64,000 nt of DNA from NCBI RefSeq assembly GCF_006351965.1, contig NZ_CP040932.1, forward strand, positions 248,001 to 312,000, read 5' to 3'. A program made the translations under genes and the position numbers. Below, one piece after another: positions 8,887 through 15,479 of this stretch. Positions within the stretch are counted from its first letter, which is position 1. Each line of letters begins with the position of its first letter. The notes beneath the pieces are model-generated. The model saw only the letters and a program-made list of their open reading frames with translations. It searched no databases and was not told the origin of the DNA. This DNA is from Oceanicola sp. D3 (GTDB lineage Bacteria; Pseudomonadota; Alphaproteobacteria; Rhodobacterales; Rhodobacteraceae).

Positions 8887-9612
8887 TTAGGCGTCCTTGA
8901 CCGTTCGCGCCAGTGTCAGCACCCGAACCTCTGCTGCGCCGGACGCGAGGCAGGCATCGGCGCAGGCGGCGAGGGTGGCGCCGGAGGTCATCACGTCATC
9001 GACCAGCATCACCTTGCGGGCCGCCATGCGGTGGCGGCGTTTTGGGTGGGGGCGGATGGCCTCGGCCATGTTGGCAAATCGGGCCTGGGCTCCGAGCCCT
9101 TCTTGCCGGGGCGTGGCACGGGTGCGTTGCAGGAGGTCGGGGCAAGAGGGCGCGCCCAGCTCATTGGCGAGGGCGCGGGCGAGCAGGGCCGATTGGTTGT
9201 AGCGGCGTTTGAACAGCCGGATCCAGTGCAGAGGCACGGGCGAGATGAGCATGCCCGGCTCGTAGATGGGGGCGGCGGCGCGGGCGAGCCAGGGGGCCAC
9301 GGATTGCGCCAGATCGGCCCTGTCAGAGCCTTTCAGGGCCAGAACGATCCGCCGTCCATTGCCTCGGTAGAGCAAAGCAGAGCGGCCACGGCTCCATGGG
9401 CGTGCGATGCGCAGGCAATCGTCACAGGTGAGGGTGGGGGCCTTATCCGGGTCGTCATCGCCGGGGAGGGGCGCGCCGCAAGTGTCGCAGACGAGGCCGT
9501 TGATGAAGGCCGTATCCCGCCAGCAATCGGCGCAAAGCCCGCCCTCGGAGCCACTGACGGCACCGCAGGACAGGCAGTGATCAGGATAAATCACCTGCAG
9601 AAGCCGTTGCAT
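8887..9612 (-). CDS. comF: ComF family phosphoribosyltransferase-like protein
   Basis: 241 aa from ATG 9612 (MQRLLQVIYPDHCLSCGAV). The N terminus carries a zinc-finger-like set of cysteines (CLSC, CADCW, CDTC, CDDC). The C-terminal phosphoribosyltransferase fold ends with the PRPP-binding motif MLVDDVMTSGATL. ComF proteins are linked to DNA uptake in naturally competent bacteria; in alphaproteobacteria the role is poorly defined. The frame is open 114 nt upstream of this start, but that part overlaps the divergent methyltransferase gene and is not conserved in type. Confidence 0.92.
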   Translation of the reverse strand: MQRLLQVIYPDHCLSCGAVSGSEGGLCADCWRDTAFINGLVCDTCGAPLPGDDDPDKAPTLTCDDCLRIARPWSRGRSALLYRGNGRRIVLALKGSDRADLAQSVAPWLARAAAPIYEPGMLISPVPLHWIRLFKRRYNQSALLARALANELGAPSCPDLLQRTRATPRQEGLGAQARFANMAEAIRPHPKRRHRMAARKVMLVDDVMTSGATLAACADACLASGAAEVRVLTLARTVKDA

Positions 9613-9642
9613 CGCCACGCGCCCTCCCTGATAAGCCGGGTC

Positions 9643-10467
9643 ATGGCCCAGCCACCCCAGTTGACCGATCGCAAGGCCCTTGCCCGCAACCGTGCCCGTG
9701 CCCGGCCCGACGCGCTGTTTTTGCACGCGCAGGCCATCGACGAGATCAAGGAAAGACTCAGCGAGGTTAACAGAACCTTTACGGCGCCCTGCGTTGTGAC
9801 GGGTTTTCCTGAATTGTGGGGCGAAGCCTTCCCCGATGCGCGGATCATCAGCGACGATGATCTACTTGAGATCGAAGAGGGGGCCCATGACCTTGTGATC
9901 CACGGTTTGGCGCTGCATTGGGCCAGCGACCCGGTGGGCCAACTGGTGCAAGCGCGGCGGGGGTTGCAACCTGACGGGCTGTTCATTGGTGCGATGCTGG
10001 GGGGCGAGACGCTGGCCGGGCTGAGGGCCGCGCTGGCAGAGGCGGAAGTGGCGCAGACCGGGGGGCTCAGCCCGCGGGTGTTGCCGATGGGTGAGATACG
10101 CGACCTTGGGGCGTTGCTACAAAGGGCCGGGTATGTGCTGCCGGTGGCAGATGCCTTTCCGCTTGAGGTTTCATACGCCGACACACTGGCCCTGATGCGT
10201 GACCTTCGCGCGATGGGGGAGGCCAACGCGATGACCGCCCGCCTCAAGGCGATGACACGGCGGGCCGTGCTTTTGGGGGCAGCCGCGCTGAATGACGCAA
10301 GCGCCGGGCCGGATGGGCGCATTCGGGCTGTATTCGAAACCGTTTTCCTCACCGGATGGTCGCCGGGGCCGAACCAGCCACAGCCGCTCCGGCCCGGATC
10401 GGCCACCACGCGGCTTGCTGATGCGCTTGGCACGCAGGAGCTTGGGCCCGAGGGTGGGAAGAGGTGA
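9643..10467 (+). CDS. NDUFAF5/BioC-like methyltransferase-fold protein
   Basis: 274 aa from ATG 9643 (MAQPPQLTDRKALARNRARA). It resembles the mitochondrial complex I assembly factor NDUFAF5 and its alphaproteobacterial relatives: N-terminal RNRARARPDALFLHAQAIDEI, then HDLVIHGLALHWASDPVG, a PDGLFIGAMLGGETL segment and a C-terminal VFLTGWSPGPNQPQPLRPGS signature. The usual SAM motif I (E/DxGxGxG) is not visible where expected (APCVVTGFPELWG), so SAM use is uncertain; human NDUFAF5 acts as an arginine hydroxylase. It is divergent from comF and upstream of hemH. Confidence 0.82.
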   Translation: MAQPPQLTDRKALARNRARARPDALFLHAQAIDEIKERLSEVNRTFTAPCVVTGFPELWGEAFPDARIISDDDLLEIEEGAHDLVIHGLALHWASDPVGQLVQARRGLQPDGLFIGAMLGGETLAGLRAALAEAEVAQTGGLSPRVLPMGEIRDLGALLQRAGYVLPVADAFPLEVSYADTLALMRDLRAMGEANAMTARLKAMTRRAVLLGAAALNDASAGPDGRIRAVFETVFLTGWSPGPNQPQPLRPGSATTRLADALGTQELGPEGGKR

Positions 10468-10527
10468 CGCATTGACCCGGGCGGCGCGTGCACTATCCCT
10501 AGCCAAAGCCCATAGCGAGGACAGCCC

Positions 10528-11544
10528 GTGAGCCATCTGCCGCCCGACCATCCGCCCGTAAAGCCACGCAAGATTGGCGTGTTGATTGCCAACCTCGGCA
10601 CGCCCGACAGCCCGGGATACTGGGACATGCGGCGCTATCTGAACGAATTCCTCAGCGACAAACGGGTGATCGACTATCCGGCGTGGAAGTGGCAGCCGAT
10701 CCTGCAGGGGATCATCCTGACCAAGCGGCCCTTCAGCAGTGGCAAGAACTACGAGCTGATCTGGGATAAGGCGAAAAACATGTCGCCGCTGATGGTGATT
10801 ACCATGGCGCAGACCGAGGCGCTGCGGGCGCGGCTGGCGCAGGAGTATGGCGACCAGGTGATGGTTGATTTCTGCATGCGCTACGGCAACCCCTCGACGG
10901 AGAGCAAGGTGGCCGAGATGGTGGCAGCGGGCTGTGACAAGATCATCTTCTTCCCTCTCTATCCGCAATATGCGGGCGCCACGACGGCCACGGCGAATGA
11001 CCAGTTCTTCCGGGCGCTGATGAAAGAGAAGTGGCAACCGGCGGTGCGGACTGTGCCAGCCTATTTCGACCGGCCCAGCTACATCGACGCGCTGGCCGCC
11101 TCGGTGGAAGAGAAACTGGGTGATGCGGAGTTGCTGGTGTGCAGCTACCACGGGATGCCCAAGCGCTACCTGATGGAGGGCGACCCCTACCATTGCCAAT
11201 GCCAGAAAACGACACGACTCCTGCGGGAAAAGCTCGGCTTGCCGGAGGACAAGATCATCACCACCTTCCAGAGCCAGTTTGGACCGGAAGACTGGCTGCG
11301 ACCCTATACGGTGGAAGAGGTGGCGGAGCGGGCGAAGGCCGGGGTGAAGAAGATTGCCGTGGTCGCCCCCGCGTTCAGCGCGGATTGCATCGAGACGCTG
11401 GAAGAGATCGAGGGGGAGATCCGCGAGAGCTTTGAGGAAGCAGGGGGCGAGAGCTTTACCTACATTCCCTGCCTCAATGAGCGGCCCGACCACATTGAGG
11501 CACTGGCGGATGCGGTTAAGGAGAACCTTGGGGGGTGGATCTAG
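10528..11544 (+). CDS. hemH: Ferrochelatase
   Basis: Inserts ferrous iron into protoporphyrin IX, the last step of haem synthesis. 338 aa from GTG 10528 behind GAGGACA. Landmarks are the N-terminal GVLIANLGTPDSPG, KRVIDYP, FFPLYPQYAGATTA, the active-site His in LLVCSYHGMPKRYL, the CQCQKTT cysteine pair, FQSQFGPEDWLRPYT, and VVAPAFSADCIETLEEI. The size matches proteobacterial HemH. It stands alone downstream of the NDUFAF5-like gene. Other haem genes in the window are hemW and hemJ. Confidence 0.98.
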   Translation: MSHLPPDHPPVKPRKIGVLIANLGTPDSPGYWDMRRYLNEFLSDKRVIDYPAWKWQPILQGIILTKRPFSSGKNYELIWDKAKNMSPLMVITMAQTEALRARLAQEYGDQVMVDFCMRYGNPSTESKVAEMVAAGCDKIIFFPLYPQYAGATTATANDQFFRALMKEKWQPAVRTVPAYFDRPSYIDALAASVEEKLGDAELLVCSYHGMPKRYLMEGDPYHCQCQKTTRLLREKLGLPEDKIITTFQSQFGPEDWLRPYTVEEVAERAKAGVKKIAVVAPAFSADCIETLEEIEGEIRESFEEAGGESFTYIPCLNERPDHIEALADAVKENLGGWI

Positions 11545-11610
11545 GCTGAGTGTGTCGATGCGGACTCACTTTTTCATTACAACTCTTGGGAAGTAGTGAC
11601 GTGTGCACCA

Positions 11611-11662
11611 TGTAACGTTACAGTTGACAGAGCAACGATGATGAAGCATCGCTAAACGATGC
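11611..11662 (+). promoter_or_regulatory. higBA control region: operator palindrome, -35 box and start-codon hairpins
   Basis: TGTAACGTTACA at 11611-11622 is a perfect 12-bp palindrome, a good candidate for HigA binding. TTGACA follows at 11624-11629; a matching -10 is not obvious. GCATCG (11646-11651) and CGATGC (11657-11662) form a hairpin that covers the higB ATG at 11659. An upstream CGATG at 11636-11640 could instead pair with CATCG at 11647-11651, so two mutually exclusive RNA structures are possible. A five-codon ORF (ATG ATG AAG CAT CGC TAA, 11638-11655) ends just before higB. Confidence 0.55.
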
Positions 11663-11949
11663 TCTTACATAGTCGAATACGTCACAAAGGGCTAAAGCGC
11701 CTTGTAGCAAAAGGCGACCAACGCGGACTGAACTCAGGTTGGGTTCCGCGCATCAAACGGATTCTTAACGCTTTAGATGTGGCTGTTTCGCCCATGGAAC
11801 TTGATATGCCGGGTTGGCGTCTACACGAACTGAAAGGAGAAAGGGCAGGAACATTCTCGGTTAGGGTCACGGGCAACTGGCGCGTTACCTTTAGATGGGA
11901 TGATGAAGGCCCCTATGACGTGCATTTGGAGGACTATCATGGAAGCTAG
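11659..11949 (+). CDS. higB: HigB/RelE family mRNA interferase toxin
   Basis: 96 aa toxin of the RelE fold (plasmid-maintenance killer protein branch). It shows IRHKGLKRLVAKGDQRGL near the N terminus, then IKRILNALDVA, GWRLHELKGERAGTFSVRVTGNWRVTFRW, and the acidic end DVHLEDYH; this matches HigB/GraT toxins, which cleave ribosome-bound mRNA. The toxin precedes its antitoxin, as is usual for hig loci, and overlaps higA by 11 bp. The local base composition is lower in GC than the flanking housekeeping genes, which suggests acquisition by transfer. Confidence 0.92.
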   Translation: MLLHSRIRHKGLKRLVAKGDQRGLNSGWVPRIKRILNALDVAVSPMELDMPGWRLHELKGERAGTFSVRVTGNWRVTFRWDDEGPYDVHLEDYHGS

Positions 11950-12256
11950 AAGAGAAGGACTTGCATTTCAGCCGCCGCATCCCGGCGAGTACCTGAGGGA
12001 GGACATTCTCCCTGAACTTGGCATGTCTGTGAGTGAACTCGCCAAGCACCTTGATATATCGAGAAACTCAGCATCCAGGCTGATAAACGAAAAAGCCTCT
12101 ATCTCTCTGGATATGGCAGTTCGTCTCGGACAAGCCTTCCGCAATGGTGCGCGTTTTTGGATGGCGCTTCAAATGCAACACGATCTCTGGGAAGCGGAGA
12201 GGAAGACCACCATCAAGGTGCCACCCTTAGCTTGGGGTGACCACTCCGCTGCATGA
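11939..12256 (+). CDS. higA: HigA family antitoxin (XRE helix-turn-helix)
   Basis: 105 aa from ATG 11939 (MEARREGLAFQPPHPGEYLRED). PPHPGEYLREDILPELGMSVSELAKHL is the standard HigA N-terminal signature, and the HTH continues as ISRNSASRLINEKASISLDMAVRLGQAF. The protein binds HigB and represses its own promoter. A further ATG at 11900 in the same frame lies inside higB and is unlikely. The palindrome at 11611-11622 is the likely operator. Confidence 0.93.
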   Translation: MEARREGLAFQPPHPGEYLREDILPELGMSVSELAKHLDISRNSASRLINEKASISLDMAVRLGQAFRNGARFWMALQMQHDLWEAERKTTIKVPPLAWGDHSAA

Positions 12257-12314
12257 CAGCACCATAGGGATGCGATGTCCCCAGAAGCGATTACATAATG
12301 AAAATCCAGACGGC

Positions 12315-12908
12315 TCAGATCAGCAACACCTGCGCACCCGGGCGGACGAGGCTGAAGAGCTCGGCGATGTGCTCGTTGTAAAGGCCGATGCAGCCGTTGG
12401 AGGACTTGCGGCCGATTTTGCGCGTGTCGTGGGTGCCGTGGATGCGATAATACGTCCAGCCGAGATAGAGCGCGTGGGTGCCGAGCGGGTTATCGGGGCC
12501 AGCGGGCACGAAATCGGGCCACTCGGGGTTGCGGCGCTTCATGGCGGGGGTGGGCGACCAGGTGGGGCCTTCGACCTTGCGGGCGACAGTGGTGCGGCCC
12601 CGGCGGGTGAGGTCTTCGGTGATCGGCACCGAGGTTGGGTAGAGCTTGTAAACCGACTGATCGGCGGACCAGTAGTGCAGGGCACGTGACGTGATGTCGA
12701 CGAGGATTGCCCCGCCGCGCGTGGAACTGAAATAGGGCCGCCAATCGAGCGAGCGGAAGCTGGAGATGTTTCGGCGCACTTGGGCTTGCGGGCCCAGCGC
12801 GGATGGATCGACCTGCTCGGCCCGCAAAGCGGCGGGCAGAACGGCGGCAGCGGCGGTGGCACCGAGGAAGGCGCGACGGTTAAATTTGCTATCAGAATAA
12901 TCGGTCAT
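12315..12908 (-). CDS. L,D-transpeptidase (YkuD family), Tat-exported
   Basis: 197 aa from ATG 12908. The N terminus (FNRRAFLGATAAAAVLPAALRA) carries a twin-arginine signal ending in an A-x-A type cleavage site. The catalytic domain has GPDNPLGTHALYLG, then IHGTHDTRKIGRKSSNGCIGL, containing the His and the nucleophilic Cys near residue 173 of the HxnSxGC motif. Such enzymes make 3-3 peptidoglycan cross-links or attach outer-membrane proteins to peptidoglycan. A longer open frame to 12998 adds a non-conserved segment ahead of the signal peptide. A second YkuD enzyme lies at 13670-14173. Confidence 0.93.
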   Translation of the reverse strand: MTDYSDSKFNRRAFLGATAAAAVLPAALRAEQVDPSALGPQAQVRRNISSFRSLDWRPYFSSTRGGAILVDITSRALHYWSADQSVYKLYPTSVPITEDLTRRGRTTVARKVEGPTWSPTPAMKRRNPEWPDFVPAGPDNPLGTHALYLGWTYYRIHGTHDTRKIGRKSSNGCIGLYNEHIAELFSLVRPGAQVLLI

Positions 12909-13010
12909 TCCGGCCTCGAACGGTTGGGAACAGGCGGGGGCAAATCCCCGACATCCCCTATTTATATGGCGGGAAAGCCGCAGTCGCAAATCAATCACGC
13001 AGGAAAACCG

Positions 13011-13036
13011 GCAACGTTGCGGTGGTGCAATTGCAC
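13011..13036. promoter_or_regulatory. Pair of palindromes in the divergent Ldt / CAP-lipoprotein promoter region
   Basis: GCAACGTTGC (13011-13020, 10 bp) and GTGCAATTGCAC (13025-13036, 12 bp) are perfect palindromes with centres 15 bp apart. They lie in the 188-bp gap between the divergent L,D-transpeptidase and CAP-domain genes. Position and symmetry suggest operators for a dimeric regulator, but no regulator is encoded next to them. This is inference from symmetry only. Confidence 0.4.
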
Positions 13037-13096
13037 AAGTCAGGGCAAATCGCTATGGCTGACGCCCGACACTGCTAACTGGGGTTGCCTCTCATC

Positions 13097-13600
13097 ATGC
13101 TGCGGATGATTTCTCTGATCGTTGCAGGCGCGCTGGCTCTTTCGGCCTGTACACCTGCGGTAACCACCGGGCCGGATGGCAGCGGGGTGCGGGTTTACAA
13201 CATCACGGCGCGGGACGCGAAAGAGATTCCGTTCCGGGTGCTGGACAACGTGAACCAACTGCGGGCCGCGCGTGGCGTGAACCCGGTGGAACTGAGCCCC
13301 CAGCTCAACGCCGCTGCGGCAACCCATTCTCGTGACATGGCTGTGCAGAACCGTCCGTGGCACTTTGGCTCTGACGGGTCCAGCCCGCTCGATCGGGTGC
13401 GCCGCACTGGCTACCAAGGCCGTTTCCTGGGTGAAAACATCAGCGAGACCTTCGAATCTGAAGTCGAGACGCTTTCGGCATGGATGGCGCAATCGGACAC
13501 GCGGAATGTGATCCTTGCTCCTGAGGCACGCAACCTCGGGATTGCGTGGCATCAGGAAGAAAACGGCAAGATTTGGTGGACGTTGATCACCGGCGGCTGA
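13097..13600 (+). CDS. CAP/SCP-domain lipoprotein
   Basis: 167 aa from ATG 13097 (MLRMISLIVAGALALSAC), with a lipobox LSAC and Cys18 as the lipidation site. The CAP (cysteine-rich secretory protein / PR-1) domain shows LDNVNQLRAARGVNPVELSPQLNAAAATHSRDMA, then WHFGSDGSSPLDRVRRTGYQGRFLGENI, and ends in a short W-rich strand NGKIWWTLITGG. CAP His/Glu positions are present (THSRDMA, GENI). The biochemical role of bacterial CAP proteins is not established. Its position between two L,D-transpeptidases suggests an envelope function. Confidence 0.9.
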   Translation: MLRMISLIVAGALALSACTPAVTTGPDGSGVRVYNITARDAKEIPFRVLDNVNQLRAARGVNPVELSPQLNAAAATHSRDMAVQNRPWHFGSDGSSPLDRVRRTGYQGRFLGENISETFESEVETLSAWMAQSDTRNVILAPEARNLGIAWHQEENGKIWWTLITGG

Positions 13601-13637
13601 GCCGCTCAACGACCACCATCACAGCAAAAGCAAGTCA

Positions 13638-13670
13638 CGCCCGGCTCGAAAGAGGCCGGGCGTTTGCGTT
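13638..13670. terminator. Bidirectional-type hairpin between CAP lipoprotein and second Ldt
   Basis: CGCCCGGC (13638-13645) and GCCGGGCG (13655-13662) form an 8-bp stem with a 9-nt loop. It is followed by TTTGCGTTTAG on the plus strand, so it most likely terminates the CAP gene and the convergent gene may share it. The same tail is found at the hairpin after argG. Confidence 0.75.
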
Positions 13671-14173
13671 TAGGGGTGAATGTCGATCGGGGTGCCGTTG
13701 CGCACCATGGCATAGATGTTCTCGATCTCGCGGTTCTTCACCCAGATGCAGCCTGCCGTCCAGTCAGAGCCGCGCCTGTCACGTTTGCTCTCGCGGCGAC
13801 CGTGGATGAAGATATCGCCCCCCGGCTTCTTGCCCTGAGAGCGCGCATATTCGACATCGGCCCTGTTCGGGTAGGAGATACCGAGCGACAGGTGGAAGTC
13901 GGAGTTCGGATTGCGGCGATCAATGATGTAGCTGCCTTCCGGCGTCTTACCGTCGCCTTCAAACTGCTTGTGGCCGCGTGGCGCGAAGCCGAGGCCGATC
14001 TTGTATTCGCGCAGCACCTCGTTGTGGTGCATCAGATACATGCGGCGCCTGTCTTTGTAGACGATCACGCGCGTGACCTCTGGGCCGTTGTAAGATTTGA
14101 ACTTGCTCGAACAGCCCGCAAGGGCCAGTGCCGCGGCGCCGAGAAGCGTGGCGCGCCGTGTAAGCTTTTTCAC
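13670..14173 (-). CDS. L,D-transpeptidase (YkuD family) lipoprotein
   Basis: 167 aa with an N-terminal signal MKKLTRRATLLGAAALALAGC: a lipobox LAGC with Cys21, and also a twin-Arg-like pair. The YkuD domain shows VIVYKDRRRMYLMHHNEVL, then FEGDGKTPEGSYIIDRRNP, and the active-site stretch FIHGRRESKRDRRG followed by SDWTAGCIWV, with nucleophile Cys142. It is probably membrane-anchored in the periplasm. It is convergent with the CAP lipoprotein across a shared hairpin. Confidence 0.92.
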   Translation of the reverse strand: MKKLTRRATLLGAAALALAGCSSKFKSYNGPEVTRVIVYKDRRRMYLMHHNEVLREYKIGLGFAPRGHKQFEGDGKTPEGSYIIDRRNPNSDFHLSLGISYPNRADVEYARSQGKKPGGDIFIHGRRESKRDRRGSDWTAGCIWVKNREIENIYAMVRNGTPIDIHP

Positions 14174-14260
14174 CGTTAAGTCCCCAGCGTTTGCCTGTGT
14201 ATTATTATGCCATGCATTATACGGATTCTGCCCTGTCTTGGAAGGCGCTGAAAGTGCGAT

Positions 14261-15469
14261 TCACACCCGCGTGAACTGCGCTGCAAGCTCAACATGGGAG
14301 GACCAGCGGAACTGATCGACTGGCTGAACCCAGTCCAGCGTGTAGCCGCCATCTGTAAGAATCCGCGCGTCACGCGCGAAGGTGACGGGGTTGCAAGACA
14401 CGGCGGCGATGCGCGGAACGCTGGAAGCGGCGAGCTCTTGGTGTTGGGCTTCTGCGCCCGCGCGGGGTGGGTCGATGACGACCGCATCGAAGCGGGCAAG
14501 CTCATCGGGCAGAAGCGGTTGGCGGAAGAGATCACGGGTGACGGCCTTGGTATGGCGCAGTGTGCCGCCACTGTTGCACCAGCCGCGATCAAGCGCGGCA
14601 ATCAGGGCGGCGTCGCCTTCATAGGCCTCCACTTCGGCGCGGGCGGCCAAGGGCAGCGAGAACGTACCGCAGCCTGCAAAAAGGTCTGCGATCCGGCGTG
14701 GATCGGGGCCAATGGCCTCTGCGATGGCCGAGATCAGCGCCGCCTCTCCCTGTGCTGTGGCCTGCAGAAAGGCGCCGGGCGGCGGCGTGACCTTTGCCGA
14801 ACCGAAATGCAGCGTGGGTGCGGCGCGGGTGGCCACCGGCTCATCTCCATAGGTGAGGCGAGCGATGTTGAACTGGCCTGCAAGCGCAGCGAGCTCCACC
14901 AGCAGGGGGCCATCGGCGGGGCGACCGTTTGGGATGTGCACATCGAGGCCGGACTCGCTGACGGTGACAGCGAGATCGACCCCGGCGGTTCGGGTGGCTG
15001 TGGCGCGGGTCAGGGCCTGAAGCGCGGGGAGGGCGGCGAGGATCGTGGGGTGCAGGACGAGGCAATCGGGCACTTCGACGATGACATCGGAGGCGCGGGC
15101 ATTGAAGCCGACCATTGCCCCCTTTTTGGTGCGCCGCCCATGCAAGGTTGCGCGGCGGCGGGATGCGGGCGGAGAGGTGACAGTGGGGCGGATTGTGGTG
15201 GAAAGGCCCTGGGCCGCCAGACCTTGAGAGATGACCGAGGCCTTCCACTCGGCCACATAGGCATTGGAAGCGTGCTGCATCGCGCATGCGCCGCAAGCCT
15301 TGAAGTGGCGACAGGGCGGCGCAACGCGGTGCTCAGATGGCGTAACGATTTGGGTTTTTTCAGGCGTAACAGAGACTTTTTCGCCCGGAATGACCCGGGG
15401 CACCGGAGGGACACCCGCGGCTATGCCCTCGCCACGCACATTCAACTTTTCGATCAACACTTCGGTCAT
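14261..15469 (-). CDS. 23S rRNA (uracil-C5)-methyltransferase, RlmD/RumA family
   Basis: 402 aa SAM-dependent methyltransferase that forms 5-methyluridine in 23S rRNA. A short TRAM-like N terminus (VLIEKLNVRGEGIA) is followed by the iron-sulfur cluster cysteines Cys53, Cys59, Cys62 (CRHFKACGAC) and a fourth in VPDCLVLH. The SAM-binding motif is IADLFAGCGTFSLPLAA, then FDAVVIDPPRAGA, and the catalytic Cys is in AVSCNPVTFARDA. Alphaproteobacteria usually have one such enzyme, so the exact uridine modified (U1939 or U747 equivalent) cannot be fixed from sequence. The 87 bp downstream of the neighbouring Ldt start hold nothing recognisable. Confidence 0.93.
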   Translation of the reverse strand: MTEVLIEKLNVRGEGIAAGVPPVPRVIPGEKVSVTPEKTQIVTPSEHRVAPPCRHFKACGACAMQHASNAYVAEWKASVISQGLAAQGLSTTIRPTVTSPPASRRRATLHGRRTKKGAMVGFNARASDVIVEVPDCLVLHPTILAALPALQALTRATATRTAGVDLAVTVSESGLDVHIPNGRPADGPLLVELAALAGQFNIARLTYGDEPVATRAAPTLHFGSAKVTPPPGAFLQATAQGEAALISAIAEAIGPDPRRIADLFAGCGTFSLPLAARAEVEAYEGDAALIAALDRGWCNSGGTLRHTKAVTRDLFRQPLLPDELARFDAVVIDPPRAGAEAQHQELAASSVPRIAAVSCNPVTFARDARILTDGGYTLDWVQPVDQFRWSSHVELAAQFTRV

Positions 15470-15479
15470 GCAACCGGCG

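Noticed and set aside
11545-12314. A larger mobile island around higBA
   Set aside because: Only the two small genes differ in composition. No integrase, repeats or tRNA end flank them, and hemH and the L,D-transpeptidase on either side look native.
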